A stretch of 64,000 bases of DNA from Ptychodera flava (taxonomy: Eukaryota > Hemichordata > Enteropneusta > Ptychoderidae). The stretch covers positions 37,272,747 to 37,336,746 of the forward strand of contig NC_091941.1 in assembly GCF_041260155.1 (NCBI RefSeq). Direction: 5' to 3'. Shown here piece by piece: positions 46,161-57,566 of the stretch; the stretch's first letter is position 1, and each line of letters begins with the position of its first letter. The translations under genes and the position numbers were made by a program. The notes below the pieces were generated by a model that saw only the letters and a program-made list of their open reading frames with translations, made no database searches and was not told the DNA's origin.

Positions 46161-47315
46161 AGAACCCTGGCAAATTAACTTTGTCGAAATAGCAGGCAAT
46201 CTTCAAGATAGCATGTCATAAACTGTCAACTCTCCAAGGTATTCTTTTGTTAGGAGTCGTGAAAGAACGTTTGGCGGAGACAAGTCTTCTATTTGTACAT
46301 TTTGTATCGCGAACAGTGTGGTCAAAGTCTCCAAGATAAGTAGACATTAATTTGTCAAATTTTCGCACCAAATTGGGGCCTTTTAAACATCACATTTTAA
46401 AATTTCTTTTGAGCTATCTGATATGTCTTTGCACAATATTCTGTCGCTGAATAGATTGTTTTGTCTCTATGCTTACTGTAACTACCACATAGTGAGGACA
46501 AGTACCAGAAGCGACGGGCAATGCTGAATGTATTCATAATTGCAGTCACAGAAAAGTCTTCCGACACCCTGATCTTCCCACATTACACGAATTGTAGTAT
46601 TGATATCCAATGGTAATTACCGAAATTTCAGGTTCTGAAAGCAACAAGGCGTCAAAAAAGGTCGTATTTGTATTAGTTAAATGACACGACTGACAAGGTT
46701 TTCAGAACGAGATTCGGTTTAAAAGTAAATCAAACATAAGCTTTCTTGTACAACTCAACGTTACCGTTTAGCAGGAGGTAAAGTAATGTATTTCCAATGT
46801 GTAAGCTACGCTAAAGTGTGTCTTTCAATGCATGAACGTCGTATTCGGAGCGATGATAGGCCGTGTAATTAATACTTCTTTCACTGGCTTTAACGCTAAT
46901 ACCATCCCTTAAAGCCCCAACTCCCGTATAAAAGCGCGAGAACCTACGAGAGTGGTCATAATGGTGGGATATTCAAACGTACTCGGTACGCTCTGGACGC
47001 CGTCCATAAAAACCGTTAATTAAGAAATCTAACGATTAATTTTTTTCTTGGAAATTGAGGGATATGTGTATAAGTATTTGGGGCACAATATACTTGGTTT
47101 CTGACGAAATTAAATTTGAAATGACGTCTGGAACCAGAAAAAGGATAAAATATTTGCCGGTAATATCGCCGGTATAACGTTCGATGTTCAGTTTGAATCT
47201 GCATGATTGACATGATATGCAAATTGCAAATGAGTCATTAGCGATACGTTGTTTACTTTTTCCGTACGTAGCGTTGATTGTTCAAGGCGGGGAAAAACAC
47301 CAAATACTCGGAGCG
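46161..47315. other. Intergenic, nothing recognised
   Basis: No supported feature up to the left edge of the giant palindrome. Confidence 0.4.
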
Positions 47316-47317
47316 TA
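47309..47317 (+). repeat. Left target-site duplication
   Basis: CGGAGCGTA, identical to 52075-52083. Its last two bases may belong to the element. Confidence 0.75.
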
Positions 47318-47379
47318 TGGTGTCCAATCCATGCCAAAATTACTACTTGATTTTGCAACACAACACAACATGCCATTCC

Positions 47380-47905
47380 GAATTCTATTTTACAATTCAA
47401 CATGCTATTTCACAACTCAACATGCTATTTGACAACACATCATGGACTTCCAAATCCTATTTTACAACTCAACATGCTCTTCCCAATTTCATTTGACAAT
47501 TCAACATGCTATTTCACAACTCAACATGCTATTTGACAACACATCATGGACTTCCAAATCCTATTTTACAACTCAACATGCTCTTCCCAATTTCATTTGA
47601 CAACACATCATGGACTTCCAAATCCTATTTTACAACTCAACATGCTCTTCATTTGACAATTCAACATGCTATTTCACAACTCAACATGCTATTTGACAAC
47701 ACATCATGGACTTCCAAATCCTATTTTACAACTCAACATGCTCTTTCCAATTTCATTTGACAACACATCATGGACTTCCAAATCCTATTTTACAACTCAA
47801 CATGCTCTTCATTTGACAATTCAACATGCTATTTCACAACTCAACATGCTATTTGACAACACATCATGGACTTCCAAATCCTATTTTACAACTCAACATC
47901 CCTTC
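47380..47905. repeat. Minisatellite in left palindrome arm
   Basis: Alternating CAACATGCTATTTCACAACT, CATTTGACAATT and CATCATGGACTTCCAAATCC modules. The longest period is 160 bp, with identical frames recurring at 47506, 47666 and 47826. The peptide repeats they encode in some frames are not credible genes. Confidence 0.9.
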
Positions 47906-47974
47906 TAAAGCTAGCTCTGCGGAGCAGGGCAGTGTTACTGGCTATCGAACAAGATTCAAAATGGCGGACGCGAA

Positions 47975-48430
47975 ATGGTCCCCTCGCACAGAGAGAGAAA
48001 TGCGAACTTTGCACAAGTCTAAAAACGCAGCTTAGTACATTGTGTATCTAAACAAAATGAGCGTGCTCGAAAACTAGGATCGATCACGATTATAAATTAA
48101 AAATTGCCTGTTTTTGGAAAAGAAACTGCGCACTGCAATCAGCAGTTTTGTCTATTGTGCACCGTGCGTGGGAGGCTTATCGTGAAAGACCGAGATTTAC
48201 TATATGGCGCATCTGATATGGTCCCATCGCATAGAGAGATGAAAATAGGCTTTGTCTAAGTTCAAAAGCACAGCTTAGCTCATCGTGCATCTAGACAAGT
48301 TGAGCGTGCTCAAAATAGGAGATCGATCACGATTTTGGGTGAAAAACCGATTGTTTTCGGTGGAGAAACTGCGTGTTGCAACCAGTGGTTGGTTTTGCCT
48401 ATGGCGGTCAGCAGGGCTGTGGTGGGAGGC
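47975..48430. repeat. Diverged direct duplication inside left arm
   Basis: Two ~210-240-bp copies in the same orientation. Shared segments are ATGGTCCC-TCGCA-AGAGAGA, GAGCGTGCTC, GATCGATCACGATT, GAAACTGCG and GGGAGGC, at about 47975-48175 and 48215-48430. The mirror image is present in the right arm. Confidence 0.75.
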
Positions 48431-48615
48431 CTTTAGCCGGCAAGGGGTGGACCATTGGGGAGTGGAAAATTTTCGAAAAAAAAAATTCCCCACAAATTTC
48501 AATAAAAATAATCAGCCAAAGAAACTTGAGAAAAACAGATGACGCACTTAGGTAAAAGGAAAAAAAAATCCGTCAAAATTCTGAAACATTTTTATTTTAG
48601 TCTGCATCAGATATA

Positions 48616-48971
48616 CTATGATTCTTTGGCCAAGAAAGGGGGGGGAAGGGGAGATCTGAAGGGTATAATCGTGGCCAGTAAATGAAGTAACTTTTTTATT
48701 TTATAACTTTTTGTTTTGTTCATCATATGTTTTTCTTTCACTGAAGTTTGGCATCGTAAAGTAATTCGAGATATAAGATAATATAAAAATCATATCTATG
48801 ATTCTTTGGCCAAGAAAGGGGGGGGGAAGGGGAGATATGAAGGGTATAATCGTGGCCAGTAAATGAAGTAACTTATATAACTTTTTGTTTTGTTCATCAT
48901 ATGTTTTTCTTTCACTGAAGTTTGGCATCGTAAAGTAATTCGAGATATAAGATAATATAAAAATCATATCT
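48616..48971. repeat. 180-bp tandem duplication, left arm only
   Basis: The block beginning CTATGATTCTTTGGCCAAGA at 48616 repeats at 48796. The second copy lacks about 4-8 bp of an internal T/A tract. The right arm has a single copy (about 50605-50780), so the duplication is the main length difference between the arms. Confidence 0.88.
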
Positions 48972-49146
48972 GTGATATCGATTGTTAACAACTGTATTGT
49001 GGGTCTTTACACTATGATTAATTAACAAGAATTCAACAATTCAGGCAGCTTGCATCGGTACATAAAATGGGCAACCATATGACAAACAATCACTTTCTTT
49101 GTATTTCACTATTCAACGAAACTGATTTCCATTGTAATGTTTAAAC

Positions 49147-49152
49147 TTTATT
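49147..49152 (-). terminator. Poly(A) signal for the spacer ORF
   Basis: AATAAA on the minus strand, about 45 nt beyond the stop of the 49196-49513 frame, inside the palindrome arm. Confidence 0.4.
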
Positions 49153-49195
49153 TTACAATTAAACATTACAAATCCGTATTTTTCTTTTCAAAATT

Positions 49196-49513
49196 TCATT
49201 TGTACACTTGTCTTGACGGTTTCGCTTTTCTTTCTAATTCCACATAATATCCCTCGTCATATACACAGGCTTGCAATTGAGATATTTCATACTCAGCTTG
49301 CTGGAGATTGGTCACTACATCATCATTTATGATACCATGACCAGTGCCGTTCAGAACAACAACAAGCCGGAGCAGTGTTACCATTCTTCGGTGTAGCCCA
49401 TCATACTCATGATCGGTACTTTCTAACTCTCTTTCCAATAGCTGTATTTTCTCTGTGATGGTCTGCCTGATGAAGGCTGTGTTACGTGAACGATTCATTT
49501 CAATGATTATCAT
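49196..49513 (-). CDS. Hypothetical 105-aa coiled-coil ORF in palindrome spacer
   Basis: An ATG-initiated frame of 105 codons. Its body lies in the spacer and its last residues (about 9, SRQVYK end) run into the inverted arm. Residues about 17-52 (QTITEKIQLLERELESTDHE...) have heptad-like Leu/Ile spacing and high charge, predicting a coiled coil. The middle is hydrophobic (RLVVVLNG) and the C-terminal half is Gln/Glu-rich. An AATAAA lies about 45 nt past the stop. No family was recognised; it has no transposase catalytic motif. It may be a captured host exon or an element accessory gene. Confidence 0.45.
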   Translation of the reverse strand: MIIIEMNRSRNTAFIRQTITEKIQLLERELESTDHEYDGLHRRMVTLLRLVVVLNGTGHGIINDDVVTNLQQAEYEISQLQACVYDEGYYVELERKAKPSRQVYK

Positions 49514-49572
49514 AAGTAGCGAGCAGCCATGACAACTGACAACTAAGCCTCAGCAAGCGGAGATGTAAACTA

Positions 49573-50189
49573 CAGGTGCCGCCAACTAAGCTGTTCGTGC
49601 AAAAAGGTGTTCGTGCGACGTTTTTCAGCGGGCGGGCAAATTTCAAAACTAATCAGCGGGCGGGGAGAAAAAATCTATATTTACTGTGGGCGGGGAAGAA
49701 TTTTCACTATTTTCAGTGGGCGGGGAGAAAATTTTTGACAGTGGGCACCGGAAGATACGTAGAGGGAGGGGAAAGCGGCGTGGTTGACAGAACTTGAGGG
49801 GAGATTTAGCACCTAACTTAGAGGGGAGCAATGTTCCAAAACTATACTGCTAGCTGCTCCCACGGTTTGCGTTGATCTGGGTTGCCTAGTAGACATCTAG
49901 TTGGCAATGGGAAATTTCAGTAGTGGGGAGAGGGCAGAGGGGAGCCTAAAATGTTGTGGGGAGTGGGGAGCGGGCAGACTATAGATACTGGAGGGCAGCG
50001 GGCATCAAAATTCAGTGGGAGGGCATATTTTCCGTGTATGCCAGTGGGAGGGCAGTTACGAACAGCTCTACTTTCCCCTCCAAATTTTGGGTCAAGGTCA
50101 AAAATACGAAAAATCGGTATATCAGCCTTCAAAACATGTTTTGTGATGATTTTGCGAAATTCATGAAATTTACCAGTTGGCGGCACCTG
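49573..50189. mobile_element. Nested 617-bp MITE, hAT-like ends
   Basis: CAGGTGCCGCCAACT (49573-49587) and AGTTGGCGGCACCTG (50175-50189) are perfect 15-bp inverted ends, flanked by AAACTA on both sides (49567-49572 and 50190-50195). The left interior has repeated GCGGGCGGGG(A)-type motifs and the right interior GTGGGAGGGCA-type motifs, both G-rich on the + strand. CAG...CTG ends with a short duplication recall hAT elements, although hAT usually makes 8 bp. Non-coding. Confidence 0.85.
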
Positions 50190-50336
50190 AAACTACGAAT
50201 ATGGGGCCAGACAAGGGTCAAAGCTCTGTTGGAAAGGACTTCGCGAGAAAGACTTGTGGATAACAACCGATAGAGGTCGCTGTAATGTCGCTATCCGTAT
50301 TCTTCTGCACTATTGCATTTCACACGCACGGTATTC

Positions 50337-52074
50337 AACCGTCAAGACAAGTGTACAAATGAAATTTTGAAAAGAAAAATACGGATTTGTAATGTTTAAT
50401 TGTAAAATAAAGTTTAAACATTACAATGGAAATCAGTTTCGTTGAATAGTGAAATACAAAGAAAGTGATTGTTTGTCATATGGTTGGTGAATATTTCCCA
50501 TTTTATGTACCGATGCAAGCTGCCTGAATTGTTGAATTCTTGTTAATTAATCATAGTGTAAAGACCCACAATACAGTTGTTAACAATCGATATCACAGAT
50601 ATGATTTTTATATTATCTTATATCTCGAATTACTTTACGATGCCAAACTTCAGTGAAAGAAAAACACATGATGAACAAAACAAAAAGTTATAAAATAAAA
50701 AAGTTACTTCATTTACTGGCCACGATTATACCCTTCAGATCTCCCCTTCCCCCCCCCCTTTCTTGGCCAAAGAATCATAGTATATCTGATGCAGACTAAA
50801 ATAAAAATGTTTCAGAATTTTGACGGATTTTTTTTTCCTTTTACCTAAGTGCGTCATCTGTTTTTCTCAAGTTTCTTTGGCTGATTATTTTTATTGAAAT
50901 TTGTGGGGAATTTTTTTTTCGAAAATTTCCACTCCCCAATGGTCCACCCCTTGCCGGCTAAGGCCTCCCACCACAGCCCTGCTGACCGCCATAGGCAAAA
51001 CCAACCACTGGTTGCAACACGCAGTTTCTCCACCGAAACAATCGGTTTTTTTCACCCAAAATCGTGATCGATCTCCTATTTGAGCACGCTCAACTTGTCT
51101 AGATGCACGATGAGCTAAGCTGTGCTTTTGAACTTAGACAAAGCCTATTTTCATCTCTCTATGCGATGGGACCATATCAGATGCGCCATTTAGTAAATCT
51201 CGGTCTTTCACGATAAGCCTCCCACGCACGGTGCACAATAGACAAAACTGCTGATTGCAGTGCGCAGTTTCTTTTCCAAAAACAGGCAATTTTTAATTTA
51301 TAATCGTGATCGATCCTAGTTTTCGAGCACGCTCATTTTGTTTAGATACACAATGTACTAAGCTGCGTTTTTAGACTTGTGCAAAGTTCGCATTTCTCTC
51401 TCTGTGCGAGGGGACCATTTCGCGTCCGCCATTTTGAATCTTGTTCGATAGCCAGTAACACTGCCCTGCTCCGCAGAGCTAGCTTTAGAATGGGATGTTG
51501 AGTTGTAAAATAGGATTTGGAAGTCCATGATGTGTTGTCAAATAGCATGTTGAGTTGTGAAATAGCATGTTGAATTGTCAAATGAAGAGCATGTTGAGTT
51601 GTAAAATAGGATTTGGAAGTCCATGATGTGTTGTCAAATGAAATTGGAAAGAGCATGTTGAGTTGTAAAATAGGATTTGGAAGTCCATGATGTGTTGTCA
51701 AATGAAATTGGAAAGAGCATGTTGAGTTGTAAAATAGGATTTGGAAGTCCATGATGTGTTGTCAAATAGCATGTTGAGTTGTGAAATAGCATGTTGAATT
51801 GTCAAATGAAGAGCATGTTGAGTTGTAAAATAGGATTTGGAAGTCCATGATGTGTTGTCAAATAGCATGTTGAGTTGTGAAATAGCATGTTGAATTGTCA
51901 AATGAAATTGGGAAGAGCATGTTGAGTTGTAAAATAGGATTTGGAAGTCCATGATGTGTTGTCAAATAGCATGTTGAGTTGTGAAATAGCATGTTGAATT
52001 GTAAAATAGAATTCGGAATGGCATGTTGTGTTGCAAAATCAAAGTAGTAATTTTGGCATGGATTGGACACCATA
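50337..52074. repeat. Right arm of the giant palindrome
   Basis: Reverse complement of 47316-49221, near identical. It includes the mirrored minisatellite (51490-52020) and lacks the 180-bp tandem copy. Confidence 0.92.
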
Positions 52075-52083
52075 CGGAGCGTA
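52075..52083 (+). repeat. Right target-site duplication
   Basis: CGGAGCGTA, identical to 47309-47317. Confidence 0.75.
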
Positions 52084-55000
52084 CCGAAAGATACAAACGC
52101 ACACACACTGTGTATAACAAATACATGCAAACACATTTGATTCGGTAGTTCTCTTTTTGGAAAATTTGTTGGTCCTGAAAAGGACCGTTTTCATTTGTGT
52201 TGGCCTACCTGAGCCGTACATTTTACAGACAGGAAGGCTATACTGTCATTCATGCCCGGCATAAAGTACGTCTGGTATGTTCGGGTTGAGACCACGGACA
52301 AGTACCAGCACAAATTCTGGCATGATCTTTCACTTTGTCTACACTGTCTGTATATCTTCTATCTTCTTTTCAAATGTCAAGTTTTACCCTCTAGTCAACG
52401 TACTGTTGAAAGCGCAATCATCGCAATGCGATATGCGTAACTATCGCTTCTTTATAGCTGTTTCCAAAAGTGATATACATTTTTTTTCCCGATCTAAAGC
52501 CGTGCATGCCTATGCAACACAAAGCGAACAAAGTCAAAATTCAAAAGACAAGTAGCCTCCAATGTGCTGACAAAACCGGGATTTTTTTGACGCCTGCAAT
52601 CGCCTTCGCATATTCGGTCGTCACTGTGCTGGGTCACTTATACTGATCTCAGTGATCACACGTCGAGTTGACAAACGTCGCCGGCGGCAGCTGAGGTCAC
52701 CGTACTAATCAGTCCCATAAGTTGCACTCAAATGTCCGCGCTCGATCCCCATCACAGTTAGCTCCAATTCATTCCTGGCAAAGAAAATTCCCGTGGCTAC
52801 CTCTAGTGCTCATCAGTGACCGCTATCTTCATAAAGCCAGCTGACATAGTGTGATTAGCAGTCTGACTCTGACTACCACGCGTTTGTAATGAATAGTATC
52901 GCGACTGCGTGGAGAGTGTAGAAGTGCAGTGCACTCGATTTTGGCGGGATCGTTCAAAGTAGCGAAATACTAGAACTCACCATTTTATAAGGAGGGATGA
53001 ACATTGAAACGAATGCTCGGAGAATTTATGAAATCACTTTATTCTGATTTTATTTTTGGTGATTAAATATTAACAGGTTTGATTTCTAAAATAAGTATTT
53101 TTCAGAAGCTTTTTGAAATAATCATAAGACAACAAATCGACACCACATTTCATTTCGGTCACCATAAAACTTGTAATCGAAGCCGGGGAATAGTCGTCGG
53201 TACCCTCCCATCCGACAGCGCCGAGTTCATGAGACAACGAAAGTTTTGAAAAGGAAACTACAACTACCATCCAAGAACTGTGGAAAACTACGTTTTATAA
53301 TGGAGACACAGCCCTGCCTCGCTGAACTAAGGTCGAACGAGGAAAGGATTGTTTGTAAGACAAAAGCTCTACAAAATTTGGTAGACGACTTGGCCGTTGA
53401 GCATTGTGGTAAATGTCCGTCGTCCATTGAAATAACCACACTCGATAAATTTGGACATCTAGTAGGCGAATTTGCTGTTCTTTCAGAACTGTTTTGATTT
53501 TTTCCCGTTCTTTCCTGAAATGCGGCATTTCTAGGACGGCGTTTGGACAAAACGGTGCTTCATTATTATCTTCAATCAAGACTCCCTGCAAGAGTGATGT
53601 ACACTATATATACTATGACTGAGCCGAGGAAAACCCCGATAATAGATCCCGTGGCAGAAAACTACATTTTCTACGATTTCTGCATCGTTTACCCGTATAC
53701 AAAGATGCGGATAGCTATTGCCACTGTCATGATATGCATTATGTTGAATCATTCAAAAAGGCGCTGAATACAATGACAAACGCTTCGTTTTCGGACGAGA
53801 AACGTATACCATGACGCATGAGAACTAAGGAGTGTCGATCGATCGCCTGGCAACGTCATCACGGTTTGTACAAATCCGAGGCGACGCCGCGCCGAACCTC
53901 TGCTCCAGTAAGACTTCGAAAAAGTCTATGTTCAAGAAAAACCTATTGGGGAAATGAGTGGATGTAACGTATGGAAAGTAAACCGTAAAATTGGGTGAAA
54001 ATAGTATACGTAAAGTCACCGTGCAGTCAATGTTTACAGTATGTGGCGTGCACGTTCTATTTTTGGAGGTGTTCAACCAGCTGTTTTAATTTGCTACTTT
54101 TTGTTCACAAAGAAACCATATTAGTTATGTTTTGCTCCGCCCATTTTCATCGATTTTTCTCGGTAGGGCCCTACCGAGAGTTACCGGTTTAAAGGTCATC
54201 GCATTGTATTAGATTTTGTTTGGCTGCATCTCGCTGTGAAGTAGCTGTCCAAACCCTGACATGTTTCGAATGATTGATGAGAAAGTAGGGGAAACTTAAT
54301 TTTTCAGAACACGGTACAGGTACACACACTGAGTACGAACTTCACCACAGCATGTCGTATCGACCTTGGTCTCTAATCTCACAGTCATTATCAATGCAGG
54401 AAACATAGGACTCGCCCGCCTTTCAATGAAAGGCGCCAACTCTTTTACGTTGTGAAGGTCTAATAGTTGGACCTGATGAAATAAAGCAAACATCTCCACG
54501 CTCAATATACACGCTTTCTACGACACAAATAACCATTGCTCTGTGAGTCAGCTAAACGGATATGAACACTAGTAAAATAATGTTCTTAGCGAAACATGTT
54601 GATAAATATCTGATTCAGCAACAATACCTTCAACTAAGTTTACAATGACAATTTCAACAATCAACCGATCAACAATATTACTTTATTATCCTTGAATTCA
54701 TCTCAAAATATACACTTTCAGTATTGCAACATTACTACCGGTATTTAAAAATTCACAATCTAATTTTGATGATTGGAAAATGACATCTCTAAACGAGTAA
54801 TGTTCATAACATTTCATTAAAGTAGGTTTCTTTCTTTGAATTTATTGAGATGTTTTGGGGAGAGAAGGTAACATGAGACAACTGTCACCATGAATGAAGA
54901 ATGGTAAAGAAAGCTCAATACCGTGTTCTACAAACAGATTTACATAAAGAGAGGACATCGGAGCTGTGCAGCAGACAAAGTGAATATAAACGGACACAAA

Positions 55001-56206
55001 CCAACGGACACACAATTAACCAATTTATTTGTCAGCCTCAGCTTATCCCGATTGCTAAAGACTCCCTAGATTAATGTTCTTGATGCAAAATGATATTATG
55101 TGTCCACTAAACTTCAGTCTTGCCAAACATATTCAAGGAAAGTGAATATTGCCAGCATTCAGCTATAAGGTAACTATCCTGACTCATCTTGGCATGAGAT
55201 ATGAAGGATTTCATAAATTTCATCATACATTTTTCAAAATCATACTGAAGAAGTCTAGTGGAACTTGATCACCAAACTCAAAGGCTGATGGCTTTTTGCT
55301 TGCTTTGTAAAAGGCAGAGACTAGAGGGATGTTAAGTTCGAAGTGATGTAGTACTGGGTGACACCTATCGGCACTGCTTGTTAAAAGTTGAACTCAGAAT
55401 ACTACAGAAAGAGTAATCATTTGAAAACAGACAAGACTAACAAAGCTAAACAACTGTAGATTAAACCTTTCACTGCAATAGTTTGGCACAAAACTATTGT
55501 TATCATTGGCCATTGTGGATTCCCAGGGAATTGGGATCAACAGGTTAGACTTTACATATAGGGTTGTAATCACCCAAGAACAATTTAAGTACATTTCACG
55601 GGAAACACAAAAGCTATTGTCTGTCAGTCTTGATGTAACATACATCTTCACCATGGTAAAATATTAAAACGAGATATCTGTGTACAACAGTACTTTATTA
55701 TGGACATGGACAAACACAATGCTGAAAGGAATATTTAGGCACTTGAAATTACACTCTATCAGCAACTCACTCAATTCAACATAAACAGGGCTATTTCTGT
55801 TGATGACAGTGTAGCTGCACAGTGAAATTGGATGAAAGGTCAAATTCATTACAGTAAATGCCCATTTACAGTTACTTCCCTAGGGATTTGGACAATTTTT
55901 TATGCAAATGAACAAAATGAGCAAATTCATCGTCATATTATTTTTCAGAATTATAATGAACAAGGTCATCAAAATGTTGTTTCTATTTCATATTGAATAC
56001 ATATTTATGCAAATGTAATTGTTTATGAATGGTAGCATTTAATGATGCAGAGCATACAATAGACACTAATAACATAGATATTCTAGTCTGTTCATTGACC
56101 CATTTGCACATATTTACATTCGATGTAAATATCTGCAAATGTAGTACAATTCAAAGCATTATATATACATTTTATAGAGCTGTAAATTAGTTTTATTGCT
56201 TTGGTA
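52084..56206. other. Intergenic, no gene recognised
   Basis: Overlapping open frames on both strands around 53227-53591 stand in a somewhat GC-richer patch but show no family signature. A perfect 20-bp palindrome lies at 54159-54178. The remainder (54.2-56.2 kb) is AT-rich with no feature; part may be 3' UTR of the minus-strand MCFD2 gene. Confidence 0.4.
54159..54178. repeat. Perfect 20-bp palindrome
   Basis: CTCGGTAGGGCCCTACCGAG, its own reverse complement with no loop. Confidence 0.9.
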
Positions 56207-56612
56207 CCCTATTGTATGGCATTCCATACAATAGGGCCTATTGTATAGCATAACCCTATCATATGGCATTACCTTGTTTCATGGGATTACCTTAGTCTAT
56301 GGCATTACCCTGGTTTATTATCCTAGTGTACAGCATTACCCTGGTGTATTATCCTAGTGTACGGCATTACCCTGGTGTATTACCCTAGTGTACGGCATTA
56401 CCCTAGTGTATTACCCTAGTGTACGGCATTACCCTGGTGTATTACCCTGGTGTATTACCCTAGTGTACGGTATTACCCTAGTGTATTACCCTAGTGTACG
56501 GTATTACACTAGTGTATTACCCTAGTGTAAGGCATTACCCTGGTGTATTATCCTAGTGTACGGCATTACCCTGGTGTATTATCCTAGTGTACGGCATATC
56601 CCTAGTGTATGA
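56207..56612. repeat. ~31-bp minisatellite with hairpin at its left end
   Basis: Repeats of TACCCTAGTGTACGGCATTA and CCCTGGTGTAT modules, with 15- and 31-bp spacings. The array starts with a perfect 13-bp hairpin, CCCTATTGTATGG-CATT-CCATACAATAGGG (56207-56236). Confidence 0.9.
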
Positions 56613-56884
56613 TGACAATTAAGAATAACTTAACAGCTGTCTCACGTAGAATAAATTTTGTGGCACATAAAATTTGAAAAGTACGATATTCACATTTTTT
56701 TAAACATTGAGAAAGATATCAAATATCAAGTTGACACAAGAAAGACACTCAAAAGTATTACAGCCAGAGTACAGTTTTTCAGAATGCCAGTCAATTGGAA
56801 ATGTAGATTATTGCAAAACCAAAGTACTAGAAGTAAAAGTTTTAGAAATGCCATCATATGAACAATACCAGCACTGTCCATATA

Positions 56885-57462
56885 ACATGTATATTTGAAC
56901 AATTCCACCCTTTCATTTGTGAGAAAACACTCATATCTTGGTATTGTTTTAAACCATTTGGGTAACGACATGGATGATATTAAACGACAAATGAAAAGCT
57001 TTTATGCTAATGCGAACTCCTTAATCCGTAAGTTTTACAATTGTTCATTTTCTGTCAAAATTCATTTATTTAAAGCGTACTGTTCAACCATGTACTCTGC
57101 ACATTTGTGGAGTGTATTTACACAGAAATGTATTAACGATGTTCGAGTGTCATATAATAACGCTTTCAGAATCCTACTCGGTATTAAACATCGCTTAGGT
57201 ATTTCTGAAACCTTTGTCAGCAACCATATTATGACCTTTGGTAGCAAACAACGCATGCTTCGTTCTAAATTCTATGTTAGATTGCAAAAAAGCACAAATA
57301 CCTTGATTAAAGCAGCTCTATCTGTCGATGTTGTAAGGCAAAGTGTCTTTTGGGCAAAGACTGTATCAGATTGTTTTTAATTCTGTATTTTTAAAAGCTC
57401 TTTTAGTGTTTTCATTTTTTTTGTATTGTTTGGTGATGCGGGCGTTAGCTGTTTACTGTCTT

Positions 57463-57520
<58 letters not shown>

Positions 57521-57566
57521 TTTGAGCAAGTACTCGAAATAAAGATTATATTTATTATTATAACAG
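56885..57566 (+). mobile_element. LINE 3'-end fragment, same family as 61-63 kb
   Basis: The + strand encodes NNSTLSFVRKHSYLGIVLNH through VRQSVFWAKTVSDCF and a stop at 57378-57380. It is collinear with the C-terminus of the LINE at 61241-63322 (YLGVILN, GNDIDDMKRQMRSFY, KCINDVRVAYNN). The 3' end is CTCGAAATAAAG followed by a TTATTATTAT tail. The coding part is open over about 160 codons, so the copy is fairly young but strongly 5' truncated. Confidence 0.88.
57465..57517. repeat. Poly-T tract (53 T) inside LINE 3' UTR
   Basis: An uninterrupted T run between the LINE stop codon and its AAATAAAG tail. The related copy at 63.2 kb has only short T runs at the same place. Confidence 0.95.

Larger units (their letters stand above)
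47316..52074. mobile_element. Giant palindromic (foldback/Mutator-like) element
   Basis: Two near-identical inverted arms of about 1.9 kb (47316-49221) and 1.7 kb (50337-52074) enclose a 1.1-kb spacer. The ends are TATGGTGTCCAATCCATGCC and its complement GGCATGGATTGGACACCATA. The direct repeat CGGAGCGTA lies at 47309-47317 and 52075-52083; depending on whether TA is given to the element, the target duplication is 7-9 bp. Very long terminal inverted repeats with a 9-bp duplication fit Mutator-like or foldback elements. No transposase is visible, so the element is non-autonomous. The outer arms carry a minisatellite, and the spacer carries a 105-codon ORF and a nested MITE. Confidence 0.85.

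Noticed and set aside
47217..52136. Several 60-136-codon frames with repeated LTTHHGLPNPILQL-type peptides
   Set aside because: Products of the 160-bp-period minisatellite in the palindrome arms; present in several frames and mirrored, so not credible proteins.
53227..53591. Overlapping open frames on both strands (83-107 codons)
   Set aside because: A GC-richer patch open in several frames at once; no family signature to choose one.
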